This document shows positions 1-7,259 of a stretch of 26,736 nt of DNA, piece after piece. Position numbers and translations under genes: made by a program. Under the pieces are notes generated by a model that saw only the letters and a list, made by a program, of their open reading frames with translations, did no database searches and was not told the origin of the DNA. Numbering within the stretch: the stretch's first letter is position 1; each line of letters opens with the position of its first letter. The stretch lies in NCBI GenBank assembly GCA_965368175.1, contig CBDULX010000016.1:1-26736 (forward strand). The letters are read 5' to 3'. The DNA comes from CBDULX01 sp965368175. GTDB lineage: Bacteria; Pseudomonadota; Gammaproteobacteria; SZUA-229.

Positions 1-57
1 AGCAGCACGCCACAAGAGTCGTTTAAATTCAGCTATCCGAGCAATGTCATAAGCTGA
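1..57 (+). CDS. C-terminal tail of an unidentified protein (partial)
   Basis: The first frame is open from base 1 and reads 18 codons (SSTPQESFKFSYPSNVIS) to a TGA at 55-57. A rho-independent terminator on the same strand follows 24 bases later, which is what one expects behind the end of a real gene. The tail is too short to assign a family. A second frame is also open to a TAA at 50-52, so the frame choice is not certain. It converges on proB. Confidence 0.35.
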   Translation, partial: SSTPQESFKFSYPSNVIS

Positions 58-80
58 TTCAGACGCGTAAAGAATACCGG

Positions 81-103
81 AACCGGCTTAGGCCGGTTTT
101 TTT
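81..103 (+). terminator. Rho-independent terminator of the upstream gene
   Basis: A perfect 7-bp stem (AACCGGC at 81-87 and GCCGGTT at 92-98) closes a four-base loop. The last two bases of the stem and the following bases make a run of seven T (97-103). The T run lies on the plus strand, so it serves the gene that ends near base 57 and not proB. Confidence 0.8.
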
Positions 104-108
104 ATGGC

Positions 109-242
109 TTTTTGCCACGGAGGCACTGAGGACACAGAGATTGTTAATGGCCAGCAATACAATACGTGCCATAGAGCAATGTCACCTTAATCTAAAAAAC
201 ATTAAGATTTACTCCGTGTCCTCTGTGCCTCCGTGGCAAAAA
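109..242. repeat. Palindromic intergenic repeat, 134 bp, family 1
   Basis: Two 31-base arms (109-139 and 212-242) are inverted copies of each other with 29 of 31 positions matching. The arms carry the phrase CCTCCGTGGCAAAAA and its complement. Inside lies a smaller hairpin, CTTAAT with ATTAAG, around 186-207. There is no reading frame for a transposase, so the element is non-autonomous. It fills the gap up to the proB stop codon at 244-246. From memory, similar wording (CTCTGTGCCTCCGTGGC) is scattered between genes in many unrelated bacterial genomes. Confidence 0.8.
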
Positions 243-243
243 A

Positions 244-1368
244 TTAAAAAATAACCAGATTATCCCGATGAATCAGTTCAGGTTCATCAATATAGCCCAG
301 GATTGACTCAATCTTATTACTCGGCTGGCCTTTGATTTTGGCTGCTTCGATGGCGTTGTAATTGGCCAGGCCGCGGGCGATTTCAGTACCATCCGGTGCC
401 AGACAGGTGACCATTTCGCCACGAATGAAATTGCCCGTGACCGAAGTGACGCCCACAGCAAGCAGGCTCTTGCCGGACTGTTTCAGCACCTTGCTTGCGC
501 CTTCATCCAGCTGCAGGCTGCCAGCGGTTTTCAGGTGTCCGGCCAGCCATTGTTTACGGGCCGCAATAGGCTCCCGGTCGGGAAGCAGAAGAGTGCCCAG
601 GGTTTCATTGCTGGCGATTCGAATCAGTGCATTCGGGGTGCGACCATTGGTAATCAGGGTGGCGGTGCCTGAGCGAGCGGCTCTTTGTGCCGCGCTGATT
701 TTGGTGCTCATGCCGCCCTGACCCAGATGGCCGGCGCTGGGCCCGGCCATTTTCTGGAAGTCTGGATCGTTGGCCATACCCTGTGAGATCAGTTCGGCAT
801 CCGGATTTTTATGTGGGTCTTCGGTGAACAGTCCCTGCTGATCGGTAAGTATGATCAGCACATCGGCTTCAACCAGATTGGCGACAAGGGCGGCTAAAGT
901 GTCATTGTCGCCAAAGCGGATTTCTTCGGTGGCCACAGTGTCGTTTTCATTGATAATCGGAATGGTGCCTAAATCGAGCAGAGTGCGCAGGGTACTGCGA
1001 GCATTTAAATAGCGTTTTCGGCTGCTAAGATCATCATGGGTAAGTAAAATTTGAGCCGTGTGCAGGCCATGTTGCTTAAAGCAGGATTCATAACTTTGTA
1101 TCAGGCCCATCTGGCCAACAGCGGCCGCTGCCTGAAGCTTGTGGACGGCGTGGGGGCGTCTATGCCAGCCCAGGCGTGCCATGCCTTCGGCCACGGCACC
1201 GGACGAGACCAGCAGGATTTCCTTGCCCTGTTTACCTAACTGCGCAATTTGCTCAGCCCAGCTGGCAATAGCACTGGCATCCAGACCACGGCCTTCATCG
1301 GTGACCAGAGAACTGCCAATTTTAATCACCCAGCGTCTGGAATTAGCCAGCTCTTGACGCGTCTTCAT
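244..1368 (-). CDS. proB: Glutamate 5-kinase (ProB) with C-terminal PUA domain
   Basis: This 374-residue protein phosphorylates L-glutamate to gamma-glutamyl phosphate, the first and feedback-controlled step of proline synthesis, in the cytosol. The amino-acid-kinase fold covers about residues 12-265: WVIKIGSS with Lys16 near the start, SSGAVAEG, the NENDTV glutamate-site loop followed by FGDNDTLAA, and GQGGMSTK in the nucleotide region. A PUA domain (about 280-365) follows, as in Escherichia coli ProB (367 residues). The start at 1368 overlaps the end of obgE by 26 bases, so the two are probably translated from one message. proA, the partner gene in E. coli, is not beside it. Confidence 0.96.
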   Translation of the reverse strand: MKTRQELANSRRWVIKIGSSLVTDEGRGLDASAIASWAEQIAQLGKQGKEILLVSSGAVAEGMARLGWHRRPHAVHKLQAAAAVGQMGLIQSYESCFKQHGLHTAQILLTHDDLSSRKRYLNARSTLRTLLDLGTIPIINENDTVATEEIRFGDNDTLAALVANLVEADVLIILTDQQGLFTEDPHKNPDAELISQGMANDPDFQKMAGPSAGHLGQGGMSTKISAAQRAARSGTATLITNGRTPNALIRIASNETLGTLLLPDREPIAARKQWLAGHLKTAGSLQLDEGASKVLKQSGKSLLAVGVTSVTGNFIRGEMVTCLAPDGTEIARGLANYNAIEAAKIKGQPSNKIESILGYIDEPELIHRDNLVIF

Positions 1369-2374
1369 CGTTCTCTTCCAGATAATTCATGATATCGAAT
1401 ATCAGCTCTTTGGTGCCTTCAGCACTGATGGCCGATATTTCATATACCGGGCCTGTCCACTGGAGTTGCTCAATGATATGTCGACAGACAGTTTCGGCAT
1501 CTTCTCTGGGCAGTAAATCTGTTTTATTGAGCACCAGCCAGCGAGGTTCTTCCAGCATGGCAGGATTAAATTTTTCCAGCTCATGAAGGATTTTTCTGGC
1601 GCTATCCACCGGGTCAGACTGGTCAAATGGTGCGATGTCGATGATATGCAGCAGAATACGGGTTCGGCTCAGGTGTTTAAGGAACTGAATACCCAGTCCG
1701 GCCCCTTCAGCAGCCCCTTCTATGAGACCTGGGATATCGGCGATCACAAAACTGCGCAGTGCATCAACATCCACTACGCCCAGATTTGGGTGCAGTGTGG
1801 TGAAAGGATAATCAGCCACTTTTGGTCGAGCGGAAGATACGGCACGGATAAGAGTGGATTTGCCTGCGTTGGGCAGGCCCAGTAAACCTACATCTGCCAG
1901 GACTTTTAACTCGAGTCTCAGATCGCGGCGCTCACCTTTGCTACCTTCGGTGCACTGGCGTGGTGTGCGGTTAACGGAGCTTTTAAACCGGGTATTTCCC
2001 AGGCCATGAAAGCCTCCCTGGGCAACCAGCAAGGCCTGCTGGTCTTCAACTATGTCACCGATCAGCTCTTCTGTATCGACATCATAAACCAGAGTGCCTA
2101 CTGGCACCGGTATAAACAGGTCTTCGGCACTCTTGCCGGTCATTTTACGGCCTGCGCCTTTCTGCCCCTGCTCTGCGGTATAGGTGCGAATGGTGCGGAA
2201 ATCCGACAGGGTATTCAGGTCATGGCTGCCGATCAGATAAACTGAGCCGCCATCGCCACCATCGCCACCGTCGGGGCCGCCTCTTGGGATGAACTTTTCA
2301 CGACGAAAACTGACTATGCCATTCCCACCATTGCCGGCAATGACTTTAATTATAACTTCATCGACAAAGCGCAT
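1343..2374 (-). CDS. obgE: GTPase ObgE/CgtA, ribosome assembly and stringent response
   Basis: Obg GTPases bind the large ribosomal subunit late in assembly and link it to GTP and (p)ppGpp level. The 343-residue protein begins with the glycine-rich Obg fold (GNGGNGIVSFRREKF, then GGPDGGDGGDGG) over about residues 1-158. The G domain follows with the P-loop GLPNAGKST, the switch II motif DIPGLIEGAAEG and NKTD for guanine recognition. It is shorter than E. coli ObgE (390) because the acidic C-terminal tail is nearly absent (it ends ENDEDASRAG). The ATG at 2374 has a clear GGAGG six bases upstream. It sits in the usual place behind rplU-rpmA, but a terminator and a repeat lie between, so it probably has its own promoter. 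Confidence 0.97.
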   Translation of the reverse strand: MRFVDEVIIKVIAGNGGNGIVSFRREKFIPRGGPDGGDGGDGGSVYLIGSHDLNTLSDFRTIRTYTAEQGQKGAGRKMTGKSAEDLFIPVPVGTLVYDVDTEELIGDIVEDQQALLVAQGGFHGLGNTRFKSSVNRTPRQCTEGSKGERRDLRLELKVLADVGLLGLPNAGKSTLIRAVSSARPKVADYPFTTLHPNLGVVDVDALRSFVIADIPGLIEGAAEGAGLGIQFLKHLSRTRILLHIIDIAPFDQSDPVDSARKILHELEKFNPAMLEEPRWLVLNKTDLLPREDAETVCRHIIEQLQWTGPVYEISAISAEGTKELIFDIMNYLEENDEDASRAG

Positions 2375-2391
2375 TTGAGCCTCCGCGGAGT

Positions 2392-2523
2392 AAAAGACTG
2401 GCGCGGAGACCAGGAGGCATAGAGATGTAATGCGTGTTAATGGTTTGATTCATGGTTCATCTATCTGGTTTTGCAGCAGTATATATAAATTAAATACTCT
2501 GCGCCTCTGTGTCTCTATGTAAA
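2392..2523. repeat. Decayed palindromic intergenic repeat, related to family 1
   Basis: The right arm (2497-2523, CTCTGCGCCTCTGTGTCTCT then ATGTAAA) is well preserved. The left arm (about 2392-2431, with GCGCGGAGACCAGGAGGCAT) pairs with it imperfectly: about 15 of 24 core positions. The wording (alternating GAG and CAGAG against CTCTG and CTCTGTG) is of the same type as the repeat at 109-242. It lies between obgE and the rpmA terminator, so the two related elements flank the obgE-proB gene pair. It overlaps the likely promoter region of obgE. Confidence 0.55.
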
Positions 2524-2537
2524 TAATAAAAAACAAA

Positions 2538-2572
2538 CAAAAAAAAGCCCCGTCTAGAGACAGGGCTTTTTA
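2538..2572 (-). terminator. Rho-independent terminator after rplU-rpmA
   Basis: Read on the minus strand, the stem AAAGCCCTGTCT pairs with AGACGGGGCTTT (one G-T pair) around a short CTAG-type loop and runs into eight or more T. It begins about 20 bases after the rpmA stop codon. The plus strand also ends in a short T run, so it may work both ways. It implies that rplU-rpmA makes its own message, ending before obgE. Confidence 0.85.
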
Positions 2573-2591
2573 GTCGCTTTCTGCTGTGCCC

Positions 2592-2849
2592 TCAGGCTGT
2601 TTCTATGCTCACAGTCTTGCGGTTGTGCTTGCCTTTGATTTCGAAAATTACTCGACCTTCAGCAGTCGCAAACAATGTGTGGTCACGGCCCATGCCTACA
2701 TTAGTGCCGGCATGAAATTTGGTGCCACGTTGACGAACAAGAATGTTGCCAGCCAGTACTACCTGACCACCATATTTTTTCACGCCCAGTCGTTTGGACT
2801 GTGACTCACGACCGTTACGTGTACTACCTGCCGCTTTCTTATGTGCCAT
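2592..2849 (-). CDS. rpmA: 50S ribosomal protein L27
   Basis: L27 lies next to the peptidyl-transferase centre, where its N-terminal tail reaches towards the tRNA acceptor ends. The 85-residue protein starts MAHKKAAGSTRNGRES, the standard beginning of the gammaproteobacterial protein with no Firmicute-type cleaved extension. It goes on with KRLGVKKYGGQ and GNILVRQRGTKFHAG, the family signature. Length equals that of E. coli L27 (85). It follows rplU after 27 bases, with a purine-rich site (AAGAGGAT) in front of the ATG. Confidence 0.99.
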   Translation of the reverse strand: MAHKKAAGSTRNGRESQSKRLGVKKYGGQVVLAGNILVRQRGTKFHAGTNVGMGRDHTLFATAEGRVIFEIKGKHNRKTVSIETA

Positions 2850-2876
2850 CTATATATCCTCTTTACTAACAGGCGC

Positions 2877-3188
2877 TTAACCGCTTATAGCGGTAATTTC
2901 GATTTCAGTGTAAGACTGACGATGGCCTGTTTTCTTCTGATGATGTTTGCGGCGGTGGAATTTCATGATTTCAATTTTCTTACCACGACCGTGAGACTTG
3001 ATTTTGGCAGTAATTTTGCCAGCTTCAAGCATAGGGCTGCCGATTTTCAGGTTGTCACCATCAGCGATCATAAGTACCTGATCCAGCGTGATGCTGTCAC
3101 CTTCATTGCCGTCGAGTTTCTCGACTTTCAGGTATTGGCCTTCAGCAACCTTGTATTGTTTACCACCGGTTTTGACTACAGCGTACAT
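2877..3188 (-). CDS. rplU: 50S ribosomal protein L21
   Basis: L21 is a 23S rRNA-binding protein of the large subunit. The 103-residue product (MYAVVKTGGKQYKVAEGQYL at the start, HRRKHHQKKTGHRQ near the end) matches the E. coli protein in length and in its basic C-terminal signature. It is the first gene of the rplU-rpmA unit and diverges from ispB, the usual arrangement in this class. A GGAG lies about ten bases before the ATG. Confidence 0.99.
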   Translation of the reverse strand: MYAVVKTGGKQYKVAEGQYLKVEKLDGNEGDSITLDQVLMIADGDNLKIGSPMLEAGKITAKIKSHGRGKKIEIMKFHRRKHHQKKTGHRQSYTEIEITAISG

Positions 3189-3232
3189 GACCGGAAAACT
3201 CCAAATAAATTCGATTTACGGAAAGGGCGTGA

Positions 3233-3261
3233 ATTCTAGCGGCTTGTGGCAGAAGTCACAA
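3233..3261 (-). promoter_or_regulatory. Sigma70-type promoter of rplU-rpmA
   Basis: On the minus strand a -35 box TTGTGA (3256-3261) and a -10 box TAGAAT (3233-3238) stand exactly 17 bases apart. They match 4 and 5 of 6 consensus positions. Transcription would start near 3226, giving a leader of about 38 bases before the rplU ATG. The -35 region also lies within a small inverted repeat, CTTGTG and CACAAG at 3243-3262, which could be a binding site. Confidence 0.6.
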
Positions 3262-3401
3262 GGGCTGAAGCAGGTTATTTTCAGCTTTTTTGCCAGATTA
3301 GACTAAAAAAACTGATTTTCTGTCGCCTGTCTTGTGGGAAGACCCTGGATACCGGATAATTGCGCTCCAATTCAGGCACATTTTATCAGAACCCATACTT
3401 A

Positions 3402-4370
3402 ATGAATATAGAACAGATCAAGACTCTGACCGACGATGACATGCAGGATGTAGACCTGGTAATCCAGCAGCGGCTGGCCTCGGATGTGGTTCTGGTGAAT
3501 CAGCTCAGCCATTATATCGTCAATTCCGGAGGCAAGCGCTTACGACCTTTACTCAGTATTATCGCCTCCCGTGCCTATGGCTATGAAGGGCAGTTTCATT
3601 TCACCCTGGCTGCCATCATCGAGTTTATCCATACCGCTACCCTGCTGCACGATGATGTGGTGGATGAATCGGATCTGCGGCGTGGTCGGGAAACCGCCAA
3701 TGCCCTGTTTGGTAACGCGGCCAGTGTGCTGGTGGGGGATTTTCTGTATTCACGCGCTTTCGAGATGATGGTGGAGGTCGAAAGCATGAAAGTGATGCAG
3801 ATTCTGGCTGAAACCACCAACATCATTGCCGAAGGTGAAGTCATGCAGCTGATGAACTGCCACGATGCGGACACTACCGAGCAGCGTTATCTGGATGTGA
3901 TCCACGCCAAAACGGCCAAGTTATTTGAAGCGGCAACTCGTCTGGGAGCGGTGATTAGCCACCGACCGGAAGTGGAAGAACAGGCGATGGCGGATTATGG
4001 CATGCACCTGGGCACCGCTTTTCAGCTGATCGATGACGTGCTGGATTACAGCTCCTCGAGTAAAGAGATGGGTAAAAATGTTGGCGACGACCTGGCGGAA
4101 GGCAAACCTACTCTGCCATTGATCTATGCTATGCGAAATGGAACAGAACAACAGGCAACCGTTGTCCGTAAGGCCATTGAGCAAGGCGGTCTGGAGTATA
4201 TTGATCAGGTGATGGAAGCCATTGCGGCTACTGGCGCCATTGCTTATACCGAGCAAACCGCAAAAAAAGAATCAGAACTGGCTATCAGGCAACTGGTGCA
4301 TCTGCCGGATTCACCTTACAAAGAAGCGTTGATTGGACTGGCAAAATTTTCAGTGGATCGCTCTTTCTAG
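3402..4370 (+). CDS. ispB: Octaprenyl diphosphate synthase
   Basis: A trans-prenyltransferase that extends farnesyl diphosphate with isopentenyl diphosphate to make the ubiquinone side chain; the number of units is not readable from the sequence. The first aspartate-rich motif is in LLHDDVVDESDLRRG and the second in FQLIDDVLDYSS. GGKRLRP near the start binds isopentenyl diphosphate, and GNAASVLVGDFLYSRAF is diagnostic of the family. I chose the ATG at 3402 (322 residues; E. coli has 323) because MNIEQIKTLTDDDM lines up with the E. coli start. An upstream in-frame TTG at 3360 would add 14 atypical residues. No clear Shine-Dalgarno is seen. Confidence 0.97.
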   Translation: MNIEQIKTLTDDDMQDVDLVIQQRLASDVVLVNQLSHYIVNSGGKRLRPLLSIIASRAYGYEGQFHFTLAAIIEFIHTATLLHDDVVDESDLRRGRETANALFGNAASVLVGDFLYSRAFEMMVEVESMKVMQILAETTNIIAEGEVMQLMNCHDADTTEQRYLDVIHAKTAKLFEAATRLGAVISHRPEVEEQAMADYGMHLGTAFQLIDDVLDYSSSSKEMGKNVGDDLAEGKPTLPLIYAMRNGTEQQATVVRKAIEQGGLEYIDQVMEAIAATGAIAYTEQTAKKESELAIRQLVHLPDSPYKEALIGLAKFSVDRSF

Positions 4371-4429
4371 ATTTACTGGTAGATGATATAAGTGTTTTAC
4401 ACTGGATATGTATTCAGTAAACAGAATAT

Positions 4430-4506
4430 CGGAGTGTAGCTCAGCCTGGTAGAGCACTACGTTCGGGACGTAGGGGTCGGAGGTTCGAATCCTCTCACTC
4501 CGACCA
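4430..4506 (+). tRNA. tRNA-Pro, anticodon CGG, CCA encoded
   Basis: The full cloverleaf can be drawn. The acceptor arms CGGAGTG and CACTCCG pair perfectly and are followed by A and an encoded CCA. The D arm holds AGCCTGGTAGA, and the anticodon stem CTACG/CGTAG frames the loop TTCGGGA with anticodon CGG at 4464-4466. The T loop is TTCGAAT. It closely resembles E. coli proK, which reads CCG codons. It stands 59 bases behind ispB. The 13 bases CCTCTCACTCCGA of its 3' end recur at 4601-4613. Confidence 0.97.
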
Positions 4507-4973
4507 AACATCATCTTTAAACGCGCTTCGTTACTTCCCTGTAGCAGCGTCCTGCTCGGCTTCCGTGCCTCGCGCTCATGGCTCCTATCCCGCCATTCGC
4601 CCTCTCACTCCGAACATGTTTATTAAACAGCAAAAACATAAGGCGGACTGTGTGCCTTCGGCACGGTATGATTTGCGGGTTCCCACACCCGCAAGTGCAG
4701 TTCGAATTTGTCACTCTGGCCATCAGCTTCAAAGGCTTCATCTTTATCTCTTTATGCTACATCCACCTTGATATTTTATCAGTGCATATCTCTGCGTTAT
4801 TAAAAGCGAATGGTCAAATTGGGAGAAAAAAAGCTAAAGTCTTTGCTACACTGATACTTTATGTGTTCAGGTGTCAGGACTGGGGAAATAACATTTTTTT
4901 AAGTCGTAATGGTTTGGCGATTTTCTATGTCAATGCGTTCGACTAAATTATGATGCAAGCTGCAGTGGTGTAA
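4507..4973. other. Gene-free 467-base stretch with tRNA 3'-end copies
   Basis: No convincing gene is present; the open frames at 4565-4771 and 4578-4946 overlap each other and show no family features. The stretch holds an exact 13-base copy of the tRNA-Pro 3' end (4601-4613). It also holds a poorer copy of the T-loop-to-CCA segment (4701-4722, TTCGAAT then TCACTCTGGCCA). Two small hairpins precede the second copy: GTGCC/GGCAC with a TTC loop near 4651-4665, and TTGCGGGT/ACCCGCAA at about 4673-4694. The right part, from about 4770, is AT-rich and must hold the promoter of the diguanylate cyclase; I cannot fix the boxes. Confidence 0.6.
4601..4613 (+). repeat. Direct repeat of the tRNA-Pro 3' end
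   Basis: CCTCTCACTCCGA here is identical to 4491-4503 in the tRNA. A TTCG in front of both makes the likeness a little longer, with a three-base gap. The copies are 110 bases apart. Duplication of a tRNA 3' end is the classic mark of tyrosine-recombinase integration, but no integrase gene lies nearby. Confidence 0.6.
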
Positions 4974-6578
4974 ATGAGTGTATTCAAAAATCAAAATAAA
5001 ATTCAAAAGATAGACAATACCGTTTCTCTTGTGACGCTGACATTCGTGAGTTTCATGCTAATCCTGTTTGTACTTTCTTATAACTATAATTATTATCTTA
5101 AGGAGCTTGAAGATATTGTTGTAACAGGAGAAGTTGAAAGTTATAAGATGCATTTGAACAGTGAGCTTATGGAGCTGGCGCGTGGTCGCACTCGATTAAC
5201 ATCTCAGATTATCGATACTCAGGATCCATTTGAACAGGATGAGTTGAATGTCCAGTTAGAGTCTTATGCGGGACGGTTTTCATCACTGCGACAACAGTTG
5301 CTTGGGCTTGATTTGAGTGAAGAAGAGAAAAGAATTCTCGTGCTCCATGAGTCGATTGTTCCGGTTATTTTGCCGGCTCAGCGTAAAGCTGTTGAGCTGG
5401 CAATGAGTGGTAGCGATAATGAAGTGCAGCAGGCCAGAAAAATTCTCTATGAAGTTGTTTTGCCCGGGCAGGGTCAGATGATCGAGTCGTTTGGTAAAAT
5501 GGTTTTAATCGAACAGCAACGAATTGCAGAGCTGACACGATTGGCCAGTCAATCCGCCATAAAAATGAAAAAAAATAGCAAATGGCTTATAGGTGTTATT
5601 TTGCTGGTGGTCATGTTCCTGTCGTATGTGGTTATCGGTCGTATTCGAATTATCCAGAAAAATTTGAGGAAGTCACATCAAAATCTGGAGCAAAAAGTTG
5701 AAAGTCGAACCAAAGAACTAAAGTTTGCAAAAGATGAGCTGCAGCGCTATTTTGATGTGGTCGACAAATATGTGATCGCATCTCATACTGATTCCAAAGG
5801 CATAATTATCTATGCATCAGAAGCTTTTTGCCAGATTTCAAAATATTCAGAAACAGAGCTGGTGGGACGGTCGCATAATATAGTGCGTCATCCCGATATG
5901 CCAAAATCACTGTATGAAGATATGTGGGCCACTATAAAACAGGGTTTGCTATGGCGTGGTGAAATAAAAAATAAAGCCAGTGACGGCAGTGCTTATTGGG
6001 TCGATGTGAATATCGAGCCCAAGTTTATTGAAGACAATGAAATTATCGGTTATGCGGCTATTCGTCAGGATATTACCGATAAAAAACGTATCGAAGAACT
6101 GTCAATTACTGATCGATTAACTAAATTATATAATCGTTTAAAACTGGATGAAGTGCTCAGCTATGAGGTAGATCGAGCAAACCGTTATCAGAATGATTTG
6201 TCGGTTATCCTGTTTGATATAGACCACTTTAAAAATATAAATGACAATTATGGGCATCCAGTCGGTGATGAGGTGCTGGTCGCTATTGCTGCTATAAGCA
6301 AAGCAGCTGTTCGCAATACTGATACTGCTGGACGTTGGGGTGGAGAGGAATTCATGGTCATCTGTCCGGACACTGATCTTCAGGGGGCTGCAAGACTGGC
6401 CGAGAAAATACGACATGAAATCTCGTCTTATGAGTTTCCTGTGGTCGGATACAGGAGTAGCAGTTTTGGAGTAGCGGCATATATAAAGGATGAGGGTGAA
6501 TCGAGTATATTAAAGCGAGTCGATACTGTACTTTATAGAGCTAAGGATAATGGTCGAAATCGGGTTGAAATTACGTAA
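4974..6578 (+). CDS. Membrane diguanylate cyclase with Aer-like PAS domain
   Basis: Predicted to make cyclic di-GMP from two GTP at the inner membrane. Order in the 534 residues: membrane segment about 17-36, periplasmic helical region about 40-200 with no recognised ligand motif, membrane segment about 204-222, a charged coiled coil, PAS about 260-370, GGDEF about 375-532. The PAS domain has the wording of the redox receptor Aer (HNIVRHPDMP, MWATIKQG, YWVDV), suggesting bound FAD and oxygen or redox sensing; this is inference. The active site is GGEEF (456-460). RNTD at 447-450, five residues before it, is a complete inhibitory I-site, so product feedback is likely. There is no EAL domain. 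The gene looks AT-richer than its neighbours and lies just downstream of tRNA-Pro. Confidence 0.93.
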   Translation: MSVFKNQNKIQKIDNTVSLVTLTFVSFMLILFVLSYNYNYYLKELEDIVVTGEVESYKMHLNSELMELARGRTRLTSQIIDTQDPFEQDELNVQLESYAGRFSSLRQQLLGLDLSEEEKRILVLHESIVPVILPAQRKAVELAMSGSDNEVQQARKILYEVVLPGQGQMIESFGKMVLIEQQRIAELTRLASQSAIKMKKNSKWLIGVILLVVMFLSYVVIGRIRIIQKNLRKSHQNLEQKVESRTKELKFAKDELQRYFDVVDKYVIASHTDSKGIIIYASEAFCQISKYSETELVGRSHNIVRHPDMPKSLYEDMWATIKQGLLWRGEIKNKASDGSAYWVDVNIEPKFIEDNEIIGYAAIRQDITDKKRIEELSITDRLTKLYNRLKLDEVLSYEVDRANRYQNDLSVILFDIDHFKNINDNYGHPVGDEVLVAIAAISKAAVRNTDTAGRWGGEEFMVICPDTDLQGAARLAEKIRHEISSYEFPVVGYRSSSFGVAAYIKDEGESSILKRVDTVLYRAKDNGRNRVEIT

Positions 6579-6697
6579 ATTTGCGGTCAGAGTAAAACTC
6601 TCAAATGCATCCTGTTAAGAAACTTAGTCTTTAAATAGTGTGCTTCGCACGATTGATTCGCGAGTCCTCTCCACTCGCAAGGACGGTTGAAATTACG
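6563..6697. repeat. 13-base direct repeat around a 109-base hairpin segment
   Basis: GGTTGAAATTACG occurs at 6563-6575, where it encodes the last residues of the diguanylate cyclase, and again at 6685-6697, where it contains the stop codon of the minus-strand AMMECR1 gene. The 109 bases between hold two hairpins: GTGC/GCAC with a TTC loop near 6641-6651, and GCGAGT/ACTCGC around CCTCTCC near 6660-6678. The second may serve as a terminator for either converging gene, though neither side has a long T run. Confidence 0.6.
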
Positions 6698-7259
6698 GAA
6701 TCGTGATGGTGTGATAACGACTTACTTTAATGTCATCGCTCCAGTAATTTCCCGCCAGGCCCGCTTTCATTTTCAGATGATTAAGAAAATCTTTTGCATC
6801 AGGCAGGCTTTCCCATACCGAGGGTAAAAAAGTACCTTTTTTATAATCGGCTTCCAGAATTAAACCATCGATGCCAGGCTGTAATTGGCGAAGCAGGTCG
6901 GCTTCGGATTTGAAGTCGATAGCAGTGGCTGGCGTGAGTATGGAAATATGAATATCCAGTTCAGGTGCTTCCTGCGCAGTTAAAGGTGGAAAGCGATTGT
7001 CGTGGAAAGCAGCGGCAAATGCGTGATCGGCGACGTCTTTGATCAAGGGCTGATAGGCCTCAAGGGTACCAATACAGCCTCGTAACTGTTGATTGAGATG
7101 AAGGGTGACAAAACTGGCGCCCTGTTGTTGTAGCATGTATGAATATTCATTGCTATTTACCGGTAGAGGTTTGTGGTGCTCCAGTCCATAACGAATGGAC
7201 TGGCTGGCAATATCCAGTAAAGTCTGTTTTTCATTATTGCTCAGTTTAGTGAAAGACAT
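6693..7259 (-). CDS. amrA: AMMECR1-domain protein (AmmeMemoRadiSam system protein A)
   Basis: A 188-residue single AMMECR1 domain. The family signature LRGCIGTLEAYQPL is present at about residues 59-72. AAAFHDNRFPPLT and ELDIHISILTP follow in the expected order, and the C-terminal FLPSVWESLPD-type segment is intact. Human AMMECR1 is linked to a syndrome, but the molecular activity of the family is not settled. The invariant Cys in RGCIG suggests a catalytic or acyl-carrier-like role, which is a guess. The start codon overlaps the end of the Memo gene by 14 bases, so the two are translationally coupled. The symbol follows the AmmeMemoRadiSam naming. Confidence 0.92.
   Translation of the reverse strand: MSFTKLSNNEKQTLLDIASQSIRYGLEHHKPLPVNSNEYSYMLQQQGASFVTLHLNQQLRGCIGTLEAYQPLIKDVADHAFAAAFHDNRFPPLTAQEAPELDIHISILTPATAIDFKSEADLLRQLQPGIDGLILEADYKKGTFLPSVWESLPDAKDFLNHLKMKAGLAGNYWSDDIKVSRYHTITIP

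Noticed and set aside
109..242. Insertion sequence
   Set aside because: The inverted arms could suggest IS ends, but only 72 bases lie between them and no transposase frame is present.
1583..2245. Plus-strand open frames opposite obgE
   Set aside because: They are antisense shadows of a certain gene and show no domain features.
3360..3401. TTG start of ispB adding 14 residues
   Set aside because: The extra residues (MRSNSGTFYQNPYL) do not fit the family, while MNIEQI at 3402 aligns with the E. coli start.
4565..4946. Two overlapping plus-strand open frames of 68 and 122 codons behind tRNA-Pro
   Set aside because: They overlap in different frames, have no ribosome site or family features, and run through tRNA-tail copies and hairpins; chance frames are the simpler reading.
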